DNA of 64,000 nt from CAG-791 sp003447895. Its GTDB lineage: Bacteria; Bacillota; Clostridia; Lachnospirales; Lachnospiraceae. A model generated the notes under the pieces. It did not search any database. It was not told the DNA's origin and worked only from the letters and a program-made list of their open reading frames with translations. The position numbers were made by a program, and so were the translations under genes. Each line of letters begins with the position of its first letter. Position 1 is the stretch's first letter. Shown in pieces: positions 25,561 to 33,812 of the stretch. Location of the stretch: assembly GCA_946620035.1 (NCBI GenBank), contig CAMOMX010000002.1:1-64000 (forward strand). Direction: 5' to 3'.

Positions 25561-26607
25561 TCAACCTCCATATAAATAGAATGCGGAACATGCGCCCTCA
25601 CCGGAAACCATGCAGGCGCCCACCGGGTGCTCCGGCGTACATCCCTTTCCGAATACAGGGCAGTCTGACGGCATGCATTTTCCCTGCAGGACTTCCCCGC
25701 AGCGGCAGGCCGGATTGACCCTTCCCTCTATTTTCGGAATCCCGAATTTGTACCTTGCGTCATATTCCCGGCAGCTGTCGCGAAGCTTCATGCCGGACAT
25801 GGGGATCTCTCCGATCCCTCTCCATTCGCTGTCGCAGGGCTCCATCATCTCCTCCACGAGCTTTACCGCTGCCGGCTGTCCCTGGGCCCTGACGACCCTC
25901 GGATAGCAGTTCACGAAGAAAGGCTCTCCCTTTTCAAACCTCGTGACGCCAACTGCCAGTGCAGTCACAAGTTCCGAAGCCGTAAAGCCCGCGCAGATTC
26001 CGCTCACGCCTCTCTCTGCCAGCTCCTCACAGATTCCGGTGCCTGTGATCGCGTGGACATGTCCGGGATACAGAAACAGATCGGTGCTGTCCTTCATGGC
26101 CTCATAGGCCCCCGGCATAGTCTTGTTTGCTGTCAAAACAGAGAAATTATCCAGTTTTTTGTCCTTAGCCGACCGGACCGCCAGACATACGGAGGGCGTC
26201 GTCGTCTCAAAGCCCACGGAGAGGAACACCACCTGCTCCTGTCTGTGCGCCTCCGCGTAATCCACCGCGTCGGAGGGGGAATAGACAACCTGGATGCGCG
26301 CGCCGGCGCCCCTTGCCTTCTGAAGACTCGACTTCGTTCCGGGGACTCTCACAAGGTCCCCGAAGGTGCAGATCGTGCAGTCCCTCTCCGTCGCCAGAAA
26401 AAGCGCTTCGTCGATAAAGCTGACAGGCGTCACGCAGACCGGGCAGCCCGGCCCCGAGATCAGCTTTACGGAAGGCGGCAGGATCTTTCGGATCCCCAGC
26501 CGGAAGATCTCATGGGTGTGCGTGCCGCACACCTCCATGATCCGGACGTCAGGTCCCTTGTAGCCCTTTAAGATCTCCAGCGCCGATCTCTTTCCCCCCG
26601 CTGTCAT
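25561..26607 (-). CDS. hypD: Hydrogenase maturation iron-sulfur protein HypD
   Basis: 348 residues. HypD with HypC holds the iron atom that receives the two cyanides and CO. Key motifs are intact: EVCGTHTHEI near residue 26, GPGCPVCVTP near residue 53, and the C-terminal cluster cysteines (ACRCGEVLQGKC, then CPVFGKGC). The start overlaps hypC by ATGA. These conserved cysteines argue for a fully active HypD although no [NiFe]-hydrogenase gene is seen in the window. Confidence 0.97.
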   Translation of the reverse strand: MTAGGKRSALEILKGYKGPDVRIMEVCGTHTHEIFRLGIRKILPPSVKLISGPGCPVCVTPVSFIDEALFLATERDCTICTFGDLVRVPGTKSSLQKARGAGARIQVVYSPSDAVDYAEAHRQEQVVFLSVGFETTTPSVCLAVRSAKDKKLDNFSVLTANKTMPGAYEAMKDSTDLFLYPGHVHAITGTGICEELAERGVSGICAGFTASELVTALAVGVTRFEKGEPFFVNCYPRVVRAQGQPAAVKLVEEMMEPCDSEWRGIGEIPMSGMKLRDSCREYDARYKFGIPKIEGRVNPACRCGEVLQGKCMPSDCPVFGKGCTPEHPVGACMVSGEGACSAFYLYGG

Positions 26608-26816
26608 AAGAACTCCTCCAGAAGCTGATCCGTCTCCGAGATATCGTCATTTGTAATTTTGGCGATGGCCGCGCCTGCGTGGACCATCACATAGTCGCCG
26701 GGCTCCAGATCCTCTAAGAGCTGCGCGGAGATCTGCCTCTTTGCTCCGCTCGCGTCCACGAGGGCTGTTCCGTTTTCATTGATCTTCACGATCCTTGCTG
26801 AAAGACCGACACACAT
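26604..26816 (-). CDS. hypC: Hydrogenase assembly chaperone HypC
   Basis: 70 residues starting MCVGLSARIV; the N-terminal Cys2 that binds the iron with HypD is present, and VMVHAGAAI supplies the conserved histidine. AAGGAGG lies 6 nt before the start. In classic systems HypC also docks the hydrogenase large-subunit precursor, so the acceptor protein here is an open question. It follows hypF by 48 nt and overlaps hypD by 4 nt. Confidence 0.96.
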   Translation of the reverse strand: MCVGLSARIVKINENGTALVDASGAKRQISAQLLEDLEPGDYVMVHAGAAIAKITNDDISETDQLLEEFL

Positions 26817-26864
26817 AATAACCTCCTTATTTTCAAGGCTCGCATGGCGAGCCCAAACATGATC

Positions 26865-29288
26865 TCAGATCTTACCGTCTGCCACCGCCTGTACGGCAGC
26901 CACTGCCTGGCCCAGCGCGATGCCGCCGTCGTTCGGGGGAAGCAGGTGATGCGTCAGGACACTGAATCCTCTCTCTGTAAGGCCGTTTTTGACAAGTGAA
27001 AGGAGCAGCCGGTTCTGAAAGCAGCCGCCGCTGAGCGCCGCCGTACCGATTCCCTTCTCCTGCCTGATCCTGAGGCAGGCTCCGATGATCTGATCCGCCA
27101 GCCGACGGTGAAAGAGAAAGGCCAGGGCCTCCGGCTCTTCTCCGCTCAGCCTCCGGACCGTGATCTCGCGCACGATCTCCTCCGTCGCAAGGATCCACCG
27201 TCCGTCCGCCTTCTCAGGGGCATCCGGGGCAAGCCTGCAGTCATCCTGCTTCCGCTTTCTCTCTCCGGCAGATTCCGTATCCGAGCGGTCTCCCACGCGC
27301 TCTGCCGCGAATTGGAGCGCCATGGAGGCCTCCCCCTCGAATGTCGAATGCCTGCAGATACCGCAGATCGCGCTCACCGCGTCAAAGAGACGGCCGGCAC
27401 TTGTCGAAGTGACCGCATTGAGCTTTTTGTCCGCCATTTTGATAACAACGGACGCTTCCTGTAAAGTACACAGGCCGAGTTTCACGGCCAGAGCGTCGGC
27501 GTCTTCCGGGAGAGCGCCATTCTCACAGAGACTGTGGAGCATCGAGACCGCGATCCTCCATCCGTCCCGGGAAGACAGGTCTCCTCCGACCTGCACAAAG
27601 GGCCGGATGCTGGCGTCTCTCTCATACTCTCTCAGGTCGCAGGTAAGGATCTCGCCGCCCCAGATCGTTCCGTCATCGCCGTACCCCGTGCCGTCCATAG
27701 AGACGCCTATGACAGGGCCTGCATGGTCATTCTCCGCCATGCAGCTAAGGATATGGGCGTAATGGTGCTGTACGCGCACGATCGGAAGGGGCCCCTTCCC
27801 GCTCTCTTCGCCGAGCTTTCGGGCCATCTCCTCCGCCACCAGGACCGAATTGTATCGGGGGTGTTTGTCGCAGGCGATCACTTCCGGTGTCACTTCCAGA
27901 AGCTTTCTGTATCTCTCCGTGGTCTCTTCGAGCGCCCGCACGCTCCTTAGATCCGCGAGATCTCCTATGTAGGAAGAGGGATAGAAAAGCGGGCCGGTTC
28001 CCACGCAGAACGTGTTCTTGAGCTCTCCGCCGATGGCGAGGACACCTCTCCCGGAAATCCGTTCCGGCCTGTCGTCCCAGACGGACAACAGGTAAGGGAG
28101 CGGCGCGTAGCCCCTGGATCTGCGGATCATATAGGGCTCCCCCTCGAAGAAATCCATGACCGAGTCGTCCGCCCGGATCCGGATCTTTCTGTCGTGGGAC
28201 AAAATACAGTCACATATGCTGCCCAGTTCCTGAAGCGCCTCCCTGTCATCCCGGCAGATCGGCGCGCCGGACATGTTGCCGCTTGTCATCACAAGGCAGT
28301 CCGGCATCTGTATCCCGTCCGGGTAATCAAACAATAAGATCTGCACAGGGGCATAGGGAAGCATGACGCCTACTGTCGGATTTCCGGGCGCTATACTTTG
28401 ACAGAGCTTCCCGCCCGCGCGCTTGGAAAGAAGGAGGATCGGCTTCTGGTGTCCGGTCAGGATTTCCCGCTGGCCCGGACTGATCACACATTCTCTCCTG
28501 ACGGCTGCCGAGTCCCTCATCATGACGGCAAAGGGCTTGACAGGCCTCTTCTTCCTCTCGCGGAGCTTTCTGACCGCCTCTTCGTTCGTCGCGTCGCACG
28601 CAAGATGGAATCCTCCGATTCCCTTGACCGCCACAATGCCGCCCTCCGAAAGGATCTTCCGCGTACAGGTGATCGCTTCACTCCCCCGGATCGTCTCGTT
28701 CCCCGCAAGATATACGGACGGGCCGCAGTCATTGCAGCAGACCGGCTGCGCGTCGTACCTTCTGCTGGACGGGGAGTGATACTCCCGGGCGCAGGCCGGG
28801 CACATGGGGAACATCTTCATGCTGGTCCTCTCCCTGTCATAGGGAAGCGCGTCCAAAATGGTCAGCCTCGGCCCGCAGCAGGTGCAGTTTATGAAGGGAT
28901 GCAGGTATCGGCGGTCCCCTGGATCCAGGAGCTCCCGCCTGCAGTCATCGCAGATCGCGATGTCCGGCGAGATGAAGATCTCTCCCCCGGTCTTCTCGCT
29001 CTCTATGATGTCAAAGGCGGAAAAGATGCGCTCAGGGCCCTCGCTCTTTTTGCAGTCCATCTTGAGGACGGCCGCGCGCCTGGGCGGCTTTTTCTCCAGA
29101 AGGCGGACAAAGTGCTCCACCTTTTCCGGCTCTCCCTGTGCGTAGATTTCCACATAAGGGCCTTTATTGCACACGGATCCCGTGATCCCGGCTTCAGCGG
29201 CATGCCTTGCCACTGTCGGACGGAAGCCGACGCCCTGGACGATCCCGTATACTTTTATCCTGATTGTCTCTCTCTTCATCGTATTCAT
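26865..29288 (-). CDS. hypF: Carbamoyltransferase HypF
   Basis: 807 residues with the full family layout: acylphosphatase domain (GIVQGVGFRP, ~15-90), two zinc-finger segments (CDDCRREL...CTCCGP and CPACAREY...CCNDCGP), a YrdC-like domain and a Kae1-like domain with VQHHYAHI and SMDGTGYGDDG. It makes the carboxamide on HypE from carbamoyl phosphate and ATP, which becomes the cyanide ligand. A 45-residue charged insert lies near residue 690. The start overlaps the upstream fusion gene by ATGA; a second ATG three codons in is also possible. Confidence 0.96.
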   Translation of the reverse strand: MNTMKRETIRIKVYGIVQGVGFRPTVARHAAEAGITGSVCNKGPYVEIYAQGEPEKVEHFVRLLEKKPPRRAAVLKMDCKKSEGPERIFSAFDIIESEKTGGEIFISPDIAICDDCRRELLDPGDRRYLHPFINCTCCGPRLTILDALPYDRERTSMKMFPMCPACAREYHSPSSRRYDAQPVCCNDCGPSVYLAGNETIRGSEAITCTRKILSEGGIVAVKGIGGFHLACDATNEEAVRKLRERKKRPVKPFAVMMRDSAAVRRECVISPGQREILTGHQKPILLLSKRAGGKLCQSIAPGNPTVGVMLPYAPVQILLFDYPDGIQMPDCLVMTSGNMSGAPICRDDREALQELGSICDCILSHDRKIRIRADDSVMDFFEGEPYMIRRSRGYAPLPYLLSVWDDRPERISGRGVLAIGGELKNTFCVGTGPLFYPSSYIGDLADLRSVRALEETTERYRKLLEVTPEVIACDKHPRYNSVLVAEEMARKLGEESGKGPLPIVRVQHHYAHILSCMAENDHAGPVIGVSMDGTGYGDDGTIWGGEILTCDLREYERDASIRPFVQVGGDLSSRDGWRIAVSMLHSLCENGALPEDADALAVKLGLCTLQEASVVIKMADKKLNAVTSTSAGRLFDAVSAICGICRHSTFEGEASMALQFAAERVGDRSDTESAGERKRKQDDCRLAPDAPEKADGRWILATEEIVREITVRRLSGEEPEALAFLFHRRLADQIIGACLRIRQEKGIGTAALSGGCFQNRLLLSLVKNGLTERGFSVLTHHLLPPNDGGIALGQAVAAVQAVADGKI

Positions 29289-31825
29289 AGTTTTCCCGAG
29301 ACCGCAAAGTGAAGAAGCTCCGCCAGGGGGCCGTCATAGGTCTCTCTGATGAGCGGATACATCACCGGATCCGCCAGGATCAGGTCATAGCCGTCTCCGG
29401 CGGCCTTCATGAGGTCGGTCTCCTCGCGAAGCGGGATATCCCCTTTTCGGATGAGATTTTCCTTTCTCATAAACCAGGAGGCAGTCACCACTTCGCGGGC
29501 CCCCCTCTCCAGGAGCGCCTGCCTGCAGACATCTGCCGTGATCTGCTCATGAATGACCAGGATCCTGCTCCCTCGCACCGGGACGGGAAGATCCATATCG
29601 AGAATCCTCTCTCTGACCGCGGGATTTCCGCAGGCAAAGGGAATTCCGAACTTTTTCTCCATATAAACGGCCGCCTCGTACCCGGAGACCGTCACCACAA
29701 GGTTTCTCCGGATCCGCCCGAGGTTTCTGAACGCCTCAATGCCGTCCCGCGCGCTCCCGTAGAGTACAGGTTCTCCGCCGAAGCTCTCCCGGACTGCGCG
29801 CCTTACTTCCTCGGGGTCCGCGAGCCCGCTCAGGTCCATGTACTGCGCGCCCAATATACCGACGGCCTCCCCGCTTCGGGCGCCGCTGTCCGCCTCCTTC
29901 GCCGCGAATGTCTCAACGAGACGCAGATAGGCTTCCTGCGCGCCTTTGTCGTAGTATTCCATTCCGTCGCAGGAGATTCCAAAGCTCGGAAGGCCTGTCT
30001 TTTTTCGCGCCATCCTCTCCAGAGCCCGGAAATCCGTTCCGATGACGGCGGGAACCGGCGTTCCCACGATCGCCGCGAATGCCGGGGCCTTGTCCTCGCC
30101 TTTTTCACGCATAAAAGCCGCCGTGTCGGCCAGTTTCTCCAGAAGTTTCTCATCGCGGCCCAAAATGGCATCCATGTCCCGAAGGCCCGCGCTGAAGACG
30201 GCGCTTCTTTCCCGGAACCACCTCGGTTCATCGAAGCCGCATATATTGCCGGTGCAGCCTCCGGCGTCACAGATCACGGTGATCCCGCCCAGTTCATAGA
30301 GAACGGAGACGGCGCCCGACTGATCCGGCGCAAACGGCGTCAGAACGCTTCGGTAGCCCTTGGGAGGCATTCCCTTTTCAGTCGGTTCCGCCTGCGTCCT
30401 CGCTGCGGCGCAGTTTCTGTCATTGCCCGGACAGGGTGCCGCGGAGTTTTCGCCAAGCCTCACCTCCGGGCGGAAGAGATCCTTTCTTCCCGTGCTCACC
30501 GTTTCATACAGTGCGTCAAAAAATGCCCTGACGCCGGCAAATCCAAAGGGCTGTATGTCCTGCACCCACTCCAGGCAGAATGAATTCCTGTGGTACCATC
30601 CGGCGTCACGTCCTACAGCGATCAAAGGCCCGGAGCTTCCCGCGTCTTCCCCGCCTTCTCGCTCTTTTGCCCATTCTTCGCTGTAATAGAGCATCGAGGG
30701 GGAGAGATTGGAGTATACCCTCGTCCCGGGGCTAAGCTCCGCCAGATGCCGAAGATACCGGAAGGAGTCCGAAGTTACGGTGCCGAAGATCTCTTTGACC
30801 TTAAATCCGTAACGGACGAGCGCCAGTGAGAGCTCAAACGGGTCAGCATTTACTGCCTCTCCGATGCTGAAGACCGCGCCGGGAAAGGCGTCCCGAAACC
30901 GCTTCATGCTCTCTTTCGCTTCTTCCCTGTAAGGCTCATAGGGAAACTTCACGCCGAGCGCCGCGCCGAGCGCGTCATACTGCGCCGCGATCCTGTCGAT
31001 CTGGTACAGCCTCGTAAGCTCGATGGAGGGCATGCCAAGTCGCTTCTCCAGGTCCTCAGCCGCAAGCCTCGCCTCCTGATTCAGGACCAGGTTGAAGTTT
31101 GCCTCGGACATCTTCAGAAATTCATCGTAGGTCTCGCACGCCGCCGCTTCCCTGATCTTTCGGATCCCGACCCTGTGGAGGAGGTCCCTCAGTTCACACC
31201 CCTTGTCCAGCGGGGCAAAATAGCCCATGATATTGACGCTGTCCGCTTTTTTGGGCATGGGCGTAAGAAGGGAGTAGATCGACTGCCGCACATGGACCAT
31301 GGGAGGCTTCCTCCCCTCCCTGGTGAGGGCATACATATAGCAGGGGCGCACCCTGATCGGATAGCCCTCTTGTTCCAGGCGCTCCTCCGCTTTGCGGCAG
31401 ACCCTCTCCATGTCGGTCCCGAGCAGGGCATCCACGCAGGTAATGCAGATCATGATCACCGAGGGACTCTCCTTCAGGGCTCTCGCCATTTCCAGGACAG
31501 CCCCCGGGATCCTCTTTAAATGCCTTCCTGTCACCAGATCCGTCTCGTTCATGGTCAGATAGAAGAACCGGTTCTCATATCCCTTCATCGTGCTGACAGA
31601 CGATGTATTTCTTCCGCAGCAGCCGGGCGAGACAATGAGCATGACGGACCCCGGAACGGACAGCCCCGCTCTCTTTACGCCAAAGCCCTCCGCTCCCGGC
31701 GAGTTGAATGCCAGCGTCGCCGGTGAACTGTAGATCAGGTGGGTGGACGAGATCAGTTCGGCAGGAATTTCTCCCCGCCCGCGCTCCCACAATTCTTTCA
31801 CTGAGTAACTGACTGCCCTGTTCAT
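29285..31825 (-). CDS. Fused pair of nitrogenase component-1-like subunits (D-like plus K-like), set 1
   Basis: 846 residues. The N-terminal half (~1-470) is NifD-like: C69/C70 (VSPGCCGRNTSS) and C127/C130 (ICITCVDALLGTD) match two P-cluster positions, and YLTMNETDLVTG resembles the DIVFGG region. After a Pro/Ala/Cys-rich linker the C-terminal half (~490-846) is NifK-like and paralogous to the product at 20751-21941, but keeps only one of that protein's three cluster cysteines (DAGGC); the other two positions are not Cys. D-K fusions are known for NifEN-type scaffolds. It starts in the stop of the NifH-like gene (TGATG). I infer a scaffold or electron-transfer role; substrate unknown. Confidence 0.87.
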   Translation of the reverse strand: MNRAVSYSVKELWERGRGEIPAELISSTHLIYSSPATLAFNSPGAEGFGVKRAGLSVPGSVMLIVSPGCCGRNTSSVSTMKGYENRFFYLTMNETDLVTGRHLKRIPGAVLEMARALKESPSVIMICITCVDALLGTDMERVCRKAEERLEQEGYPIRVRPCYMYALTREGRKPPMVHVRQSIYSLLTPMPKKADSVNIMGYFAPLDKGCELRDLLHRVGIRKIREAAACETYDEFLKMSEANFNLVLNQEARLAAEDLEKRLGMPSIELTRLYQIDRIAAQYDALGAALGVKFPYEPYREEAKESMKRFRDAFPGAVFSIGEAVNADPFELSLALVRYGFKVKEIFGTVTSDSFRYLRHLAELSPGTRVYSNLSPSMLYYSEEWAKEREGGEDAGSSGPLIAVGRDAGWYHRNSFCLEWVQDIQPFGFAGVRAFFDALYETVSTGRKDLFRPEVRLGENSAAPCPGNDRNCAAARTQAEPTEKGMPPKGYRSVLTPFAPDQSGAVSVLYELGGITVICDAGGCTGNICGFDEPRWFRERSAVFSAGLRDMDAILGRDEKLLEKLADTAAFMREKGEDKAPAFAAIVGTPVPAVIGTDFRALERMARKKTGLPSFGISCDGMEYYDKGAQEAYLRLVETFAAKEADSGARSGEAVGILGAQYMDLSGLADPEEVRRAVRESFGGEPVLYGSARDGIEAFRNLGRIRRNLVVTVSGYEAAVYMEKKFGIPFACGNPAVRERILDMDLPVPVRGSRILVIHEQITADVCRQALLERGAREVVTASWFMRKENLIRKGDIPLREETDLMKAAGDGYDLILADPVMYPLIRETYDGPLAELLHFAVSGKL

Positions 31826-32604
31826 CAAAGCTCCGGCTCCTTCCCCTGTTCTTCCTCCTCCCGGAGGAGCTTTTCGGCAAGTGCAAGAAAACACCTGCTG
31901 ACTTCCAGTTCCGGATCTCCCTCTATGACCGTCTTTCCCTGGTCTTCAAAGCGGATGATGTCGTCGCTCCTGGGAATCCTGGCGACGATGGGAAGACCCT
32001 TCTGCGAAGCAAACTCCTCGACTTTGCGGCTCTCTCCCTCTACGTTTCTGCTGTTTAAGATGATGCCTTCCACCTTCGCGTAGCTTCTGTCTTCAAAGTT
32101 CTTCACCGCGGAGACGATGTTTCCGGCCGCGTAGAGGGCCATCTTCTCGCCGGATGTGACGATCAGGACTTTCCGGGCATAGCCCTCCCGGATCGGCGCA
32201 GCGAATCCGCCGCAGACCACGTCGCCCAGGACATCATACAGGACGACGTCCGGCTTATACGTTTCAAACAGGCGAAGATCTTCGAGCAGGCTGAATGTCG
32301 CGATGATCCCCCTCCCCGCGCAGCCGAGCCCGGGCGTCGGGCCGCCGGTCTCTATGCAGAGAATGCCGCCGTATCCCTCCGCGGCAATCTCCCCGATCGT
32401 CTCGGGCTCTTCATCCGTTTCCCTCAGATAGTCCATGACAGGGCGAAGCGCTTTTCCCCCCAGAAGGTTGATCGTGGAATCCGCCTTCGGATCACACCCG
32501 ATCTGAATAACTCTTTTCCCCATATAGGCAAATGCTGCCGCCAGATTGGAAGTCATCGTGGACTTTCCTATTCCGCCTTTTCCGTAAATCGCGATCCTGA
32601 TCAT
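31825..32604 (-). CDS. NifH-like iron-sulfur ATPase, set 1
   Basis: 259 residues, stand-alone. Walker A GKGGIGKST (8-16), GCDPKADST (36-44), C95 (GLGCAGRG) and C131 (DVVCGGFA), the two cysteines that bridge a [4Fe-4S] cluster between two subunits in NifH; R98 matches the site of NifH ADP-ribosylation. The C-terminus is a charged helix. It should be the ATP-driven reductase for the fused component-1 protein that begins in its stop codon. It is the first gene of the operon; a promoter lies about 35 nt upstream. BchL/ChlL and CfbC are alternatives by motif alone, but no bacteriochlorophyll or F430 genes accompany it. Confidence 0.9.
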   Translation of the reverse strand: MIRIAIYGKGGIGKSTMTSNLAAAFAYMGKRVIQIGCDPKADSTINLLGGKALRPVMDYLRETDEEPETIGEIAAEGYGGILCIETGGPTPGLGCAGRGIIATFSLLEDLRLFETYKPDVVLYDVLGDVVCGGFAAPIREGYARKVLIVTSGEKMALYAAGNIVSAVKNFEDRSYAKVEGIILNSRNVEGESRKVEEFASQKGLPIVARIPRSDDIIRFEDQGKTVIEGDPELEVSRCFLALAEKLLREEEEQGKEPEL

Positions 32605-32637
32605 ATTGTCCTCATTTGTAATCCTGCAGCCGGCTGT

Positions 32638-32665
32638 ATATTACCATTCGGCATCTATGTCCCAA
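32638..32665 (-). promoter_or_regulatory. Candidate promoter of the hyp/hyd/nitrogenase-like operon
   Basis: Minus-strand TTGGGA (32660-32665), 16 nt, TAATAT (32638-32643) preceded by TGG (extended -10). The predicted start is ~27 nt before the first gene. Confidence 0.45.
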
Positions 32666-32674
32666 ATGCTTCGC

Positions 32675-32690
32675 ATTCGGAGTGCCGAAT
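32675..32690. promoter_or_regulatory. Inverted repeat upstream of the operon promoter
   Basis: ATTCGG-AGTG-CCGAAT, 9 nt upstream of the -35. A related ATTCGGCAT lies at 32646 within the promoter. A regulator site is possible. Confidence 0.35.
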
Positions 32691-32693
32691 TCA

Positions 32694-32729
32694 TAAAAAA
32701 AAGCTCTTTCGCCGAAAGGGAAAGAGCTT
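32694..32729 (-). terminator. Terminator of the charged lipoprotein gene
   Basis: Stem AAGCTCTTT/AAAGAGCTT (32701-32709/32721-32729) followed on the minus strand by eight T. It insulates the 11-gene operon from the upstream lipoprotein gene. Confidence 0.85.
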
Positions 32730-32864
32730 TTCATGACGCAGTGTGATGGAGAATGCGCTGCCAAAATACAGACCGGTCGCGCCTTCTCTGTTATTTATTA
32801 CGTCTGTCCGCTCTTTCAGGTCGGAAACGCCTCCCTGTCAGATGACAAAAATATTCTGAATCTA

Positions 32865-33800
32865 TTATTCCTCACAGTACACGATGTAGTCAAGTCCGGT
32901 GTCTTTCATCCCGGCAAGCTCCATCATGTATTCTCCGTTTTCATACATGAAGTCGAAATCTTTCTGAAAAGTTCCCGACAGGCTTGCCTCTCCGAAGAGC
33001 TCCCGGATCTCTTCCTCAGTGCTGCCCCAGGTAAGTCCTCCGGGAAGCTCCACCTCGGGAAGCTTGACGTCCTCCCCTTTTCCGACCTTCTCAATGTAGA
33101 TGCCGGTCATGGGAAGATCCGTGAGCGCCGCGCTCTCGCCGGTATAATTGCCAAACTCCGCCGTCACCTTGACATCCGTATCCGGATAGGCCTCATTTTT
33201 CATGGAGGCTGTCACGACTTCCCCGGGGGAGAGCGTCTTTTCGGAGGGGTCCTCCACGTTCTCATAGGACAGGCTCCAGTTTCCGAGGTTCAGGTTTCCG
33301 AGTTCGATCGGAAACTCCAGTTCCTGACCGTCAAACTTCATTTTGCCGTCCATAAGCGCGAGGCCGCCGGGCTTCTTTTCTTCCTTCTCCTCTTTGTCCT
33401 TGTCTTCCTCTTCGGATTCACCGCCCTCTTCCTTCGGGCTTTCGTCGGACGGACGGGGCTTTTCGATCACCGCGCTGTCCTTCCCGGTCTCGTCGGAAGC
33501 ATCCGCCGTTTCCTCTTCTGTCTTCTCAGCCTCCTCTTTGACTTCCTCCCTGGCTTCTTCTTTCACTTCTTCCTTAACTTCTTCTTTTTCCTCTTCCCCG
33601 GCTTCTTCCTTGATCTCCTCTTTCCCTTCCTCTGTGATCTGCTCAGGGTTCAGCGTCTGTGACGCCGCCTCCTGCGCCTGTTCACTCTCCTTCGCGGCAT
33701 CGTCCTTCTTCCCGCATCCGGCTGTGCCGACTGCGAGAATCAACGCGAGCAAAGCTGCGCTCATGCCTCTTGTGACCCATTCTGTTCTTTTTCTTTTCAC
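32865..33800 (-). CDS. Lipoprotein with long Glu/Lys-rich spacer, function unknown
   Basis: 311 residues. The signal peptide ends in VGTAGCGKK, so Cys ~29 would be lipidated. Residues ~45-145 are almost entirely Glu, Lys, Asp, Ala and Ser (repeats of KEEVKEEA), probably a long single helix or extended stalk on the surface. The C-terminal ~160 residues form a folded domain (KFDGQELEFPIELGNL, then LPGGLTWGSTEEEIRELFG) seen in other clostridial lipoproteins of unknown role. A GTG start at 33800 is chosen because GGAGG lies 5 nt before it, inside the longer frame beginning at 33812. Confidence 0.7.
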   Translation of the reverse strand: MKRKRTEWVTRGMSAALLALILAVGTAGCGKKDDAAKESEQAQEAASQTLNPEQITEEGKEEIKEEAGEEEKEEVKEEVKEEAREEVKEEAEKTEEETADASDETGKDSAVIEKPRPSDESPKEEGGESEEEDKDKEEKEEKKPGGLALMDGKMKFDGQELEFPIELGNLNLGNWSLSYENVEDPSEKTLSPGEVVTASMKNEAYPDTDVKVTAEFGNYTGESAALTDLPMTGIYIEKVGKGEDVKLPEVELPGGLTWGSTEEEIRELFGEASLSGTFQKDFDFMYENGEYMMELAGMKDTGLDYIVYCEE

Positions 33801-33812
33801 TTTTTCCTCCAT

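Noticed and set aside
24540..29288. Ordinary [NiFe]-hydrogenase maturation operon
   Set aside because: HypA and HypB are missing from the operon and no large or small hydrogenase subunit is in the window, so this simple reading is not supported, though such genes could lie elsewhere.
18380..32604. Nitrogen fixation (true nitrogenase) locus
   Set aside because: No nifB, nifE/nifN pair, nifV or molybdenum genes accompany the NifH/D/K-like proteins, and the component-1 domains lack part of the P-cluster cysteines. The Hyp/Hyd context points to hydrogenase-type cofactor chemistry.
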